Positions 9,146-19,524 of a stretch of DNA of 64,000 nucleotides are shown here, in pieces. How positions within the stretch are numbered: position 1 is the stretch's first letter; each line of letters starts with the position of its first letter. The notes below the pieces were generated by a model, which ran no database searches, was not told where the DNA came from, and was given only the letters and a program-made list of their open reading frames with translations. The position numbers and the translations under genes are program-made. Source of the DNA: Clavaria fumosa (taxonomy: Eukaryota > Basidiomycota > Agaricomycetes > Agaricales > Clavariaceae); NCBI GenBank assembly GCA_951802425.1, contig OX637806.1, positions 1,736,001 through 1,800,000 of the forward strand, read 5' to 3'.

Positions 9146-12100
9146 ATGTCACTCTCAGGATCAGGCTCAGGCTTTCCCGATTACCCTTCTACCTCCCTTC
9201 CTCTTCCTCCCTCTCCCGCTCATCCCACCCTCCTAAGTCGAGCTCGCAGCATCCTCGCTCCATCAGGCAACCTCATCCCAGAGCTTCGACGTTCCCCCTT
9301 CTCAGACACCACCACCACCCCAGTCCATCCCCCATCTTCCCACAAGCCGAGTTCCACGCTTCCTGACGACCTCCCCCCAAGACGCCGCAACCTGGGCGCA
9401 TCCATCAGAAGCACCCTCCGCGACGTTCGCAACAGCTCTTCCCTCCCTCGCCCCCTCTCGCTCAATCTCGGCTTCGCAACCCGCTCTAGGTCGTCTCCCA
9501 CGACGAACAAGACATCTGCCTTACGTTCCACGGCTACCTCCGCGACGGCCACACCACATCATCATGATGCCGCACCAGCGGCCTTGGATCCGGACCGCTC
9601 AGACTTCGACGCCGTCTATGGTCCACCCGCCGCCAGAACTCTGACTCCGTCCCCGCAGCCGGTGATCGTCCAAGAGAGCACGGCCACATCATCCTCCTCC
9701 ATCTCTACATCATCTCCACAGGATGTGCGCCCAGTGGACCTCGACGTCACCGTGCTGGCGTATCTTGGCTCAGGTACCGCTATGACCAAAGTTTCCGCAA
9801 ACAAGCAGTCCAGGGTCATCATCCGTGTCGACGCCGATCAAGGGCAAATCCTGTGTGAAGGCCAGAAGCAGAGGATCAGTTGCGTTGTATATCCCCGTTC
9901 TCCGCTATGCCATCGCTGACTTCCCCCCCCCCTTCAAACCCCCCTGGTAGTACCGATCGAGAATATCAAGGAACTCCGCGTCGGCGCTGACGCGCGGTAC
10001 TACAGAGAACAATTCCAGCTCTCGCAAGAGTACGAAGACCGATGGCTGACCATCATCTACATTGCGGACGGGCAATACAAGATACTGCATCTCGTCGCGC
10101 CGACCAAGGACGTCTTCCGCATGTGGGACGTCAGCCTGCAAAAACTGCACGGCATCCGCATGCAGCTCATGAGCGAACCGGGAAACCTCCAGCTCCGACA
10201 GGCCGTCTGGGAGAAGCAGTACTGGAAAGGCGCCGATATGCACAAAGATCAGAGCCTGGTCTATGAGGAGCTACAAAAGCTTTGCAAGCGTCTTCACATT
10301 AGCACTGCCTCCGGTGACCTGCTTCGGCTCTTCAAGGCGAGCAGCACCAGTTACTTTCTCCCTCTCTTTTCTATTCTACCAACGATTCAGTGGGCTAATT
10401 AGATTACCCAGGAAGCCGATACGCGCAACCGTGGATACCTCGACTTTGACGACTTTCGGCGGCTTGTCAAGCTCCTCAAAGCGCGCCCGGATCTCGATCA
10501 GCTCTACAAGAAGCTATGCACCGACCATTGCAAGCCATTCAACTTTTCCGTGTTTGAGGCGTTCATGCGTGACTCGCAGAAGGTATGTACTACTGTACCA
10601 TCACTTTTCTTTTGTCTTTCGTTCGGCCCGTGGCGTTTGAGGAGGGTTCTCAATGTGTCTGTTGTTACCTTTCAATCAGTCGACACTCACGCGGGAGGAA
10701 CTCAAAGCTGTCTTCGGCAAATATGCCGACACGAAGAGCCATGACGCGTCTTCCAGCCTGTCTCTTGACAGCGCTGGGACGGCACAGAGAGGCGAGCCCA
10801 CCACGGCAGGGGCTGCAGACTCTCTCGCGGTGCCGGTTGGCGCGGCGGAAGCCGACCAGTCCTCCCCGGCGATGACTGCGGAGGGCTTCTCTGCGTTTCT
10901 GTTGTCGGCGGACAACCCGGCTGCGATGGACCAGACGCGCAAGGTGTGGCACGACATGACGCGCCCGCTCCCCGAGTACTACATCTCGTCCTCCCACAAC
11001 ACGTACCTCGTCGGCAACCAGCTAGTCGGCGTCAGCACCATTGAGGGGTACATCCGTGCATTGTTGCACAGCTGTCGGAGCGTCGAACGTACGTTCTTCC
11101 ATCTCCTCTCTCCTGACACGTTCCCTACGGGTTGACGAAACAGTGGACGTGTACGACGGGGAGACGGAGCCTATGATCTACCACGGCAAGACGCTCACTT
11201 CCAAGATCACGTTGCGCGAGGTGTGCGCGGCGATCGCCAAGTACGCGTTCGTCGCGTCGCCGTACCCGGTGATCATCTCGGCCGAGGTGCACTGTGGTCT
11301 CACGCAGCAAGACATGATCGCCAAGATCATGGTAGAGGCTTTTGGCGACGCGCTTGTCAGCGCGCCCATTGATGACCGACCCAAGATTGTAGCGCTGCCG
11401 AGTCCAGAGGACCTCAAAGGACGAATACTGCTGAAGGTGAAAAAGCATTCAAAGACGCGTGATTTTTCATTTTTTTGAAAAAGGAAATCCATAGGCTAAA
11501 AGTTTATACGCAACGGAGAACGAAGGAAACGAGAAACAAGTGGTTCTTGAAGCCGAGTCGTCAGAGACCTCATCTACCGAATTTGAGACTCCAGAAGTCA
11601 AGTCGGAATGGGACGGAGCTGTCAGGGGTAAACGTCTTGTTTTAATCCCCTAAAGTAGCCGTTCTCATTTTGGCTAGAACTCAAGCACGAGTTTGCCAAG
11701 GCGCGAAACCTCGTGAACCGCATACGTGGAAGGTCGCCTTCGCCTTCTTTGCTCCCGCCCCCGCCCGCTGCTGCAGATGTCCCAATAACCAGAACCACCA
11801 GCGCCACCAGTACTGGCCCTCGCAACTCCTCGCCCGCCGGCGGCGACAAGCGCGAAAAGCGCACTGTCAAGATGTCTCTCTCGCTCGTAGTGCTGCTGGT
11901 GTACACCGTCGGGGTGAAGTGCCGCGGAATCAACAAAAAGGAGCCCTACGCGCCTGAACACATATTCTCGTTATCGGAGAACACGGCGAACAAATATTTG
12001 CGGCAGCAGAGTGCGATGTTGGATCTGATCAAGCACAGTCGGACGCACCTTGTGCGGATATATCCGAAAGGGATGAGGCTTAGCTCAAGTAATTATGAGC

Positions 12101-13019
12101 CTCATCGGTTCTGGGCCGCGGGCGCGCAGCTGGTAGCGATCAATTGGCAGACTTGTGGTGAGCCCCCCTCTTTGCCGTCTTTCCCTTTACGACAGCTATT
12201 GAACTGAATGTGTGTATTCCTTTGACTCCCCCTGAGCAGATCAAGGATTCATGATCAACCATGCCATGTTCCAGCGTAATGGCCGTGCCGGTTATGTGCT
12301 CAAGCCTCTTGCGCTGCGTGAGATGGGCAAGGAGTTGCTAACGAAGTACACCAAGCACGTTCTTGACGTTACGGTGCGTAACTGCTCCATCACCACTCGT
12401 TTTACGCGCCCCCTTCTATTCTATTCATTATTCCCGCTACGTCGCACCTGTCTGAGTACCGAGAGATAGGTCATCTCGGCACAGCAGGTGCCTCGCGCGC
12501 GCGAGGTCGCTGAGAGCAAGTCGAGCGTAGACCCGTACGTGGAGGTGTCATTGCACGTCCCAGACTGGCCTACCACAATGGGAAAGGCCTCGACGCCGCC
12601 TCCGACGGCTGGGACGGCTAGAACATCCTATATTGGCGGTGGCAACGGCGGCAGTGGTGCGGGCGGTTCTGGCGGTGTTGTGGGCGCAGGACGGGCGACA
12701 TGTCGGACGTGCGTGATCAAGGACAATGGGTTCAATCCGGTGTGGCAGGAGCGTTTGTGTCTCCCGTTCGAATGCGTGGGTGATATGATGGATCTAGTGT
12801 TTGTCCGGTTTGCCGTGAAGCAGGAGGGCTTAGACGAGCCCCTCGGGGTGTATTGTGCGAGCCTAGGAAGTTTGCAGCGAGGTGAGATAACTCCTTTCTT
12901 TCTGTGTTTGTAATTTATCTTCTTGTGCAGGATATCGGCATCTGCCGTTGCACGACCTACGAATGTCGCAATTCCTCTTCTCGACGCTGTTTGTCAAGAT
13001 TGACGTTGTTGATGCTTGA
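9146..13019 (+). CDS. PLC1: Phosphoinositide-specific phospholipase C, delta type
   Basis: Hydrolyses PIP2 to IP3 and diacylglycerol at the plasma membrane. Ten exons: 9146-9878, 9951-10336, 10412-10582, 10680-11088, 11144-11436, 11495-11627, 11678-12157, 12240-12373, 12470-12881, 12931-13019. Domains in order: a Ser/Pro-rich N terminus of ~190 residues; a PH domain (KVSANKQSR..., ending WDVSLQKLHGIR); EF hands (EADTRNRGYLDFDDF); the X barrel with the first catalytic His in YYISSSHNTYL and the second in SAEVHCG, plus the Ca-binding VELDVYDG; an X-Y linker with acidic and Ser/Pro stretches; the Y barrel (YLRQQSAMLDLIKHSRTHLVRIYPKG); and a C2 domain with a Gly-rich insert. The catalytic residues are present. 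The second intron appears to use a GC donor (AAG|GCGAGC). The start is the first ATG in frame; an upstream TTG is not credible. Confidence 0.95.
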
Positions 13020-13556
13020 CAAGAGGTCGCCTGCCCTTACTCCTTACGAGATTTTTTTTTACCATCCCTACTGTATCTCCGTTGCTTTGTTTATGCTCTG
13101 TCTATAGACTATGTGTATCATTGCTAATCACACGTTTTATTATAATAGAGACCAGCTCATTCACGATGCGCCGACGAGGTGAGAGTGCAAAGGCACGAGT
13201 ACGAGACAACGCATTACATGCAATTGATCATCGTAATCCATTTTCCTTGGGGTTACGAAGAACGAATATGTACATCGGCGCTCCTTGGGGGGGCATCACA
13301 AAAGCGAGCGAGAATAAGTGTCAACGATATTTGACGAGCATGGAGCGTCTATCGGAGACAGTATGTGGCTCACACCGGGTTTCGAACGCGGTCAATTGGG
13401 AGGCGGCGTAGGCGGACCTGTCATCATCACACATGAGGCGGTGGGCTCCGCGTTGGCTATGATGAAACACACCGAATAAACCCGCGTGCACAGGAGGAGA
13501 AGGGTTGGGTTCCGGGATATCAGGAGACAAGAGAGAAGGGTTTGCTGCCAGACACG
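13020..13556. other. Intergenic, convergent 3' regions
   Basis: Lies between the stop codons of the phospholipase C gene and the minus-strand coiled-coil gene. A plus-strand ORF of 131 residues here has no domain or codon pattern that supports it. A T-loop-like word at 13380-13390 does not fold into a tRNA. Confidence 0.5.
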
Positions 13557-14183
13557 TCAGCCAAAACCGGAGAGCGACGAATGATTAGAAGACGCACGCC
13601 TCCATTGGGCCCACGCTGGCATGGGAGCGATCAAAGGCGTGGCAGGCGCAGCAGCAAGGACCGCGGGTGGTGCATCGATCTTTGCCTTCTCTTTCTCTCT
13701 CCGGAGCGGACGTTTCTGTACAACGCGCCAGGCAGGACGGGCGGGAGCGGGTGGTTCGGGAACAGGGGCTGGAGTGAGCGCGGCCGGGTCGAGCGGGGGT
13801 TCGGGGCGCTGCAAGAATGAAATTCGCAAGGTGTGTTTGAGACAGAGAAGGCAACGGACCTCAGGTTGCCAGTCGGGGGCGTATTCCCCGCCCGCGCCGT
13901 GTTTGGACTTGACGCTCATTAACTCTGCGATCTCGCTACGCAAGGAAGGGTGAAACGTATTAAACAGGTATCGTCGGAGGCAGGACGAAGGGGACAACGC
14001 ACTATTGCAGAGCTCTCCGCTCATCCCGCAGTTTCCCAACCTCGGCGAGGAGGATCCTGACCTCACCCGCTAAGGCCTTGCTAAAGTCGTACAAATATCT
14101 GGGGTCCAGATGAGATCAGCCAGTAGGTTCGATTTGGAATGGAACTAAATTGACCTTGGAGCATCGTTCGGCCCTTGGGGCAT
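13557..14183 (-). CDS. Small coiled-coil protein, 150 aa, function unknown
   Basis: Model: exons 14183-14155, 14098-14003, 13935-13860 and 13808-13557; the phases join cleanly to 150 residues. The N-terminal half reads APRYLYDFSKALAGEV, then ILLAEVGKLRDERRALQYEI and AELMSVKSKH, a strongly helical heptad-like stretch that looks like a dimerising coiled coil. The second half is proline- and alanine-rich with a basic patch RPLRREKEKAK. No membrane segment or signal peptide. I do not recognise the family. The internal consistency of three small introns across the helix argues that it is a real gene; the C-terminal half is less certain. It is tail to tail with the phospholipase C gene and 0.46 kb downstream of PEX3. 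Confidence 0.62.
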
Positions 14184-14646
14184 GTCTCGACAGCTTTGAG
14201 ATGTGTTTTGAATGGTGAACAGCGAAGAGGGTTAATGAGGAGGAGGAGGAGGAGGAGGAGGAGGAAGACGACGAGGAGAAGAACACGAGGCACTCTCTAA
14301 ATCCGACTGTTCTCTCCTCCCCTTAACAATCAACAACAAAATGTATATTCAGTTCGTTCTCGACGGGCTCCGCAGTGCTCCCTGAGTGTAAGGTGTATAT
14401 ACTTCTCAAAATCCAACGAGGATGCGAATTTTCCTTCTGTGGGTACATCCAAACCTTACACGCACATGGGAAACATACGGAAAGCGCCAGGTAGCAGCAC
14501 CAACACAGTGAGGGTCGCACCTGGTGCACGCATCAGATCGATTATGGAGCCATGCCACGGTGGAACTCGCAGCCGCTTTGTCCCATTTTCAGTAATTTCA
14601 GCCGGTACATATCTTTTGGCCTCCTTGGTGCGGCCGGGTCCCCTCG
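14184..14646. other. Intergenic; purine-rich repeat
   Basis: Upstream of the coiled-coil gene and downstream of PEX3. Contains an AGG/GAG-rich tract at about 14238-14280. No gene seen; a minus-strand poly-Leu ORF here is the shadow of that repeat. Confidence 0.5.
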
Positions 14647-16797
14647 TCAACTGCAAAAGCGGTCCTCGAACCGCGCAAATATTATCGCAGACAGAGCGCT
14701 AACTTCTCTTGTCCCGGTGGTCCCCTAAGGTCAGCAAAAAGGTGTCAGGGAGATCCGGCTTCAAAATAACGAGACGCACATCGATGAGCTCGTTCGGCAA
14801 CCCGTTCAGCGCCAAGTGGCACCATCTAGCCAAGCAGGGTAGCAATCCTGCCAACCGTATTTCGTTGTCTCCTCCGCTAGTAGTAGTGGCACCGCCACGA
14901 CCGGAAGTGCCTCCTTCGCTCAAGCTGCCGTTGACAAAGACGTTCTTCTCTAGACTTTCAAATAGGATCGCGGTCGCACGATCCAACGCGACCTCGAGTA
15001 CATGTGCAAAATCTCGAGATGAAATGACCTCGCGTGTCTCAATTAGAAAGTCCTGGAACGTGGGATCGTTGGTTGTTTGTTGCATGCTTGAGGCAGCGAC
15101 TCCGCCTTGCGAAAGGACGCGGTGCAGTGTTTCCGTCGTAGGCGGTAGAAGAGCAGATAAGAAGCTTGTAACGCCTCAACAGTGTAAGCTCAACTTCACG
15201 GAAAGAGATAATCATGCACCTGATACGCCGCTCCTTGCCCTCAAACGTAATCTCGTAGTCCACCAATCTCCGGACCTCACCGACCAAGCGATGTAGTTCA
15301 ATTGGACCCATCTTCGTCTTGAGGGATACACTGCGGGTGACACTAAGAGCCGGTTGAATTCCCAATATGCACAATCTTACTTGTCAAAGACCTCCTCAAC
15401 CGCTCTCCTCACGCGTTCCCCAACATCTTTCCAGCCCACATGTAATACCCACCAGCTGAGCGTTAAATACGCCATCTCTACATTCTCAGCGATAGGCGAT
15501 TGCTGGAACTCTCCTCCCATGTCATCCATTCCTGACAAAAAAGGGCGGCAGTCTCGTGGTAACTCCTCTCTCACCTGCTGCATTACGGCCTGCACATATC
15601 TGGAGCGCCCAAGGATGCTTAGCTGTACGACGGTGAGGAGCGATAAGAGGGTTGTAGAGTAGAGCACAGTCAGAGTCCGCGTAAATGCTGGGTCAAAGTG
15701 TTGGGGGGGGGCAAGTCATGGAACTGAGTACTGTGATACGAACTGAGCAGCTTGACTTCCTTCCACAGCTCTGCTTTGCTTCGCGTTGGGCTATTTGCGG
15801 CAGATTCGGCTTCGGATTGCGCCAGGGAGCTTGTGCTCTGCGCCAGATCCCCGGTAGACTGATTCAACGACGCCCCAATGCAAGTAAGGACAAAATTGGT
15901 TAAGCCAGTTTTTCAACGCGTGTAGGTATCGACATGGGACGAGCTCACAAAACTCGTCTCGCCCAGAGCCTGAGCGAAGCCGCCACCGCCCGTCGCCACC
16001 GAGTCAGACACATGGGAACCGTACATTGACTCGGGCGCTTCTGATCCTCGGGGGCCCGTCTCATTCGCGAGCGCTGTGACAGGTGGAGCAAGGATGAACT
16101 GTTGCACTGGGGAGGAGGGAGAGGGCGATGGGTTAGACACGGAGAGCTGGTCAGCCCAGCTGAGAGAGGAACCCCCGTTCGCTCCGGACGCCGAGTCCTG
16201 CCCGTCGTCCTGTCCGTGCGCGGACACGGACATCGACGAGAGCGACATGGCGAGCGAGCCGTTATCAGAGCGGTCGTCGGCATGCTCTGCGACGAGGTCG
16301 ACGCTAGACGCCAGACTGGACTCTGAAGGCGGCGGCGGCGGCAGACGCTCAGGCGACGGGATCTGTTGTTGCTGTTGCTGCTGCTGCCGTTGTCGTTGCT
16401 GTTGCAGAGACCGCTGTCTTGAGCGCAGTTGCAGTTCCTGTGTGATGCTCTCCACGTCCATTTCGCGAAGGATCCGCTCTCCGAGAGTAGGCACCAGCGT
16501 CATGATCGTAAAGTTCGCATCTAGCTGATTCCGCTGGAATCGTCTCTGCAGACTGGGACCATATCAACGCCCCAGCCCAACCGTGCGTCTTCGTTCAGAA
16601 GGACAAAAATGTAGGAAGAAAACCCGAGCGCACACTCACTCTTCACGGGCCAGTTTTTCTTGCGTGAGGGCATAGCGCAGCTCCTCCAGCCTGTCCAGCG
16701 CATACCGCCCACAGATGTAGACGCCCCCGGCGGCACCAGCCACCCTGGTGAGCCGCCATTTCCTCTCGTAGATGTAGCCCTTCACGTTCGTCAGCAT
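14647..16797 (-). CDS. PEX3: Peroxin-3, peroxisomal membrane biogenesis factor
   Basis: Docks PEX19 and inserts peroxisomal membrane proteins. Seven exons: 16797-16640, 16543-15949, 15858-15744, 15687-15381, 15330-15220, 15164-14780, 14724-14647. The N terminus MLTNVKGYIYERKWRLTR, then VAGAAGGVYICGRYALDRLEE, is the PEX3 membrane anchor. Core signatures are RSKAELWKEVKLLTFTRTL, LTVLYSTTLLSLLTVVQL, DYEITFEGKERR and DPTFQDFLIETREVISS. The true C terminus is a short last exon (REVSALSAIIFARFEDR); ignoring the last intron would give a wrong basic tail. Exon 2 carries an unusual insert: a Gln/Arg tract of about 25 residues, a Pro run and a long Ser-rich stretch, making the protein longer than typical. 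It shares a 103-bp start-to-start gap with the divergent gene at 16901. The acceptor of intron 4 (15330) could alternatively be 12 nt upstream. Confidence 0.93.
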
Positions 16798-16900
16798 TGC
16801 AGAGAAGAGGAACGAGGCACGAGCGACCATGCAGTGACTACCCGACCGGGTGACCAAGGAAACACGTGCTCGCGTCTGCGCTCAACATCAGTGAACGAAC
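16798..16900. promoter_or_regulatory. Compact bidirectional promoter region, PEX3 / 79-aa gene
   Basis: Only 103 bp separate the two divergent start codons. The stretch contains a CACGTG palindrome (about 16863-16868) and no obvious TATA box. Both 5' UTRs and the promoter must fit here unless transcription starts inside the opposite gene. Confidence 0.55.
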
Positions 16901-17310
16901 ATGGTGAGCAGACGCAGCGCCGTCGCGTACACTGCGAGGAGACTAATTCATATCACAAATAGGGAGGCGGAGCACGGTATCCTTACCCTAAGCACGTCTG
17001 GTCGCCTGCCGGAGGCTGGTGGACACGACCAGCGAACTGGAAAAGCAGCACGGCGGTTATGTTCGGCGGAATCCTGTTAGTTACATACGGGATATGGTCA
17101 GTCAGTGCTGCGAAGGAGGTAAGGACACATAGCATCTCATTGCTCTCGTGCTGCATCTCACACCACCTTCGCAGAGGAGATACATTGAACCTGACCGATG
17201 GATTCCGTCGATGATGGTGCGTTTCTGCTGCGTGTCTCCCAACACAGAATCCAAAATGATCTCGCGCGTAGTGGGCAAAGCAATACCAAGACAAGCAGAA
17301 AGAAGATTGA
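16901..17310 (+). CDS. Small one-TM protein, 79 aa, possibly a mitochondrial complex I accessory subunit
   Basis: Four exons: 16901-16903 (only the ATG), 16963-17118, 17175-17216 and 17272-17310. The ATG is followed at once by donor GTGAGC; the branch GACTAATTC and acceptor AATAG precede the second exon. The protein reads MGGGARYPYPKHVWSPAGG, continues into one hydrophobic helix (AVMFGGILLVTYGIWSVSAA) and ends PDRWIPSMMWAKQYQDKQKED. The Trp/Pro-rich start, single helix and RWIPSMMW block are typical of tiny fungal inner-mitochondrial-membrane subunits. I recall similar fungal proteins but cannot name the subunit, so the complex I link is inference. The gene would be missed by any finder that demands a coding first exon longer than three bases. 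Confidence 0.7.
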
Positions 17311-17908
17311 TTGTTTCTCTAAGACAAATAAAATCCTACTAGCTTCCGGGCCTAGGCTTGCATGTACATACGCTAAGTCCGTCTGACTGCGCAAGTCAGT
17401 TATTCACGTCACTTGTTTTGGGAAAGGACAAAGAACTGTCGAAGAGTGATATCTATCGCTTCAATGAAGCACATGTCGTTGTAAAGCGGCCCGAGAATCC
17501 TCGGGGGCTACGATTTCACAACGCAGCGGAGGTATATACATACATGGAAACGTCGAAAAGAGAAGCAGCAGAGAAAGGTGATTCGTGGGTGTGCGTGGTG
17601 TGCGTATTGTATGTGCGTGGAGAAGAATATTGAAGTAATAGGCGGCAACATTGGTGACTGACACCTTGGAATCGACCGTGCAATGGGGTCCACCGTGCAC
17701 GAAAGTCTAAGTCACTGGGAAGACAGATTAATTGGTGGGTGAACAACTTGAAAGGATGGGTAGGCTGAGGGTAGATGAATCGGACAGAGACGGCGGAGGG
17801 TAACGAAGGAGGTGGGTAGCTGAGCGGCAAAAGGGGGTTACCGAAATGGCGGGGGAGGGTAAAATAGCGTGCGAACTGGCGAAAGCAAGAGAGTTATCCA
17901 CATAAAGG
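17311..17908. other. Convergent intergenic region
   Basis: Between the stop codons of the 79-aa gene and the G-alpha gene. A plus-strand ORF at about 17358-17633 has plausible-looking amino acid composition but no splice partners or homology I recognise, and it is probably 3' UTR. Confidence 0.45.
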
Positions 17909-19524
17909 TCATAGTATCCCAGAGTCTTTCAAGGCATTTTGCAAGATGGTCTCCTTGACAGCCGCAAATACGAGGCGCACGTTGCCGGTGTCGGTCGCTT
18001 GTGTCAGGCTTGAGGCAGCGTAAGTGTCATCTCACGGAGTTAGACAAGAGTCGACATACTGTGGGTAGACGCTGAGATGCGCCCGGTTTGCCTGCATAAA
18101 TTTCCACAGGATATATTTCGCGGCCTTGTTAATGTCATTACCGCCTGTATATTCAGGGAAGTACTTTTCTAGCGGTGACTGGGAACGAAAGGGACTAAGC
18201 GAGCGCGATGGTGTGGAGCACGGATTCCGCCAGTACCTTCGGCAGCTTGTCCTTGAAGACGTCAATTTTGTTGAGAAACAAAATAATTGACGTTCTCAAG
18301 AACCATCGTGAATTGATGACCGATTCAAACAAGATGAGACTCTCCAGCATTCGATTCTAATGAGAGAGGGTCAGTGCTTTGTGCCTTCCGAGGGAGATTG
18401 GAAGTCTCACTTGACTCCGCTCCTCCAGCAGTACCTGGTCGTATTCGCTCAATGCCGTGCAGAATATTATACTTGTCACGCTCTCAAAACAGTGTATCCA
18501 TTTTCGCCGTTCAGATCGCTGTCCGCCAACGTCGAACATGTGTATCCTGCGTGAAAATACATGAGGTTCTGTTAGAAGGCCAAACACGTAGACTTACATG
18601 AGTTGGCCCATATTGAACCGCGTCTCGATAATACCCGTCGTCTTTGCTCGTGCTCGTAGAATATCCGTCTCGGTCGGCACGTAATCTGGCGTTCCGATTC
18701 GCCGAATCTCCTCAAAAAAACTGTGTAGAAAGAGGCGGCGCCGTATGAGACATTTATTGAAGAGGGAGAGAAAGAGGAGAACGAAAGCGGGTGGGATACT
18801 TGACTAGTTCGCGTTGTCCATGAGGTAGAAGGAAGTAGTTTCCTCCATGACCTTGTGTATGATTGGATCGCCCATCAACTCGTGTATCGCCTCTGCCACC
18901 TCTTCTGAGAAGACGAAAGAAGGATCTGGGTCCAGCTTGTACTCGATTATTTTGTCTGAGTTAGGCTGTCGCACAGAGTCTTGGCATCCGCAGCACGGCT
19001 GAGTCATGAAGGACGCACTCGATTTGCGGGAAGCACGCAGTCCACCCCCATCTTACGCATCTGGTTGACTATAGCTTGTGCGCTCTCAAGGACGTTCTTA
19101 TAGATGGTAGGGCGGAAAGACAGCAGCTCTTCGTCTGAAAAGCCATCTTGGTGGATGATCTTCATCTGTTTCACGATCGTTGATTTCCCTGATTCACCAG
19201 AACCTAAAGACATATGAGATGTGTCAGAATCAGATCCCACCAAGAAAGTGGAAAGGAACACAAGGTTCGCGGTATCAAGCAGTGTCACGGACGAAAGCAG
19301 TGTTTCTCGCTTTTCCAACGAGGCGCTGCTGCGGCGGGACTGCAGATGTGGGGAGCGCGACGCGCCGAGAGGTGGGGACGAAGCCAGAATATGATCGAGA
19401 ACGTACCTAGTAATAATATCTTACACTCTTTCCTGAACTTGCGCGAATCTTCTTCGATCTGCTTGTCAATGGCGTCGGAGCGGGATCTCCCTCCCACATC
19501 TTGGCTTGACATGCAGATGCCCAT
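17909..19524 (-). CDS. Heterotrimeric G protein alpha subunit
   Basis: GTP-switch subunit that relays receptor signals, probably to cAMP or MAP-kinase pathways, at the inner face of the plasma membrane. Eight exons: 19524-19407, 19203-19019, 18965-18805, 18720-18598, 18546-18411, 18356-18237, 18178-18060, 18008-17909. MGICMSS gives a Gly2 myristoylation site and a Cys4 palmitoylation site and fixes the start. Switch and nucleotide motifs are complete: [12 protein letters not shown] (P-loop), RAKTTGI (switch I Arg), [13 protein letters not shown] (switch II), LFLNKIDVF (NKxD) and TQATDTGNV (TCAT-like). The C terminus is KDSGIL: Ser replaces the Cys that pertussis toxin modifies, which fits the fungal group II/III rather than the Gi-like group I. 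Intron 1 is long (203 nt). The frame upstream of MGIC is open with in-frame ATGs up to 19884. Confidence 0.95.

Noticed and set aside
13330..13400. Possible tRNA on minus (T-loop-like GTTCGAAACC)
   Set aside because: The T stem has a mismatch, no acceptor complement or D arm lies at the required distance, and no anticodon arm can be drawn.
17358..17633. Plus-strand ORF after the 79-aa gene
   Set aside because: Looked like an extra exon, but the 79-aa gene ends properly at 17310 and no phase-consistent splice leads here.
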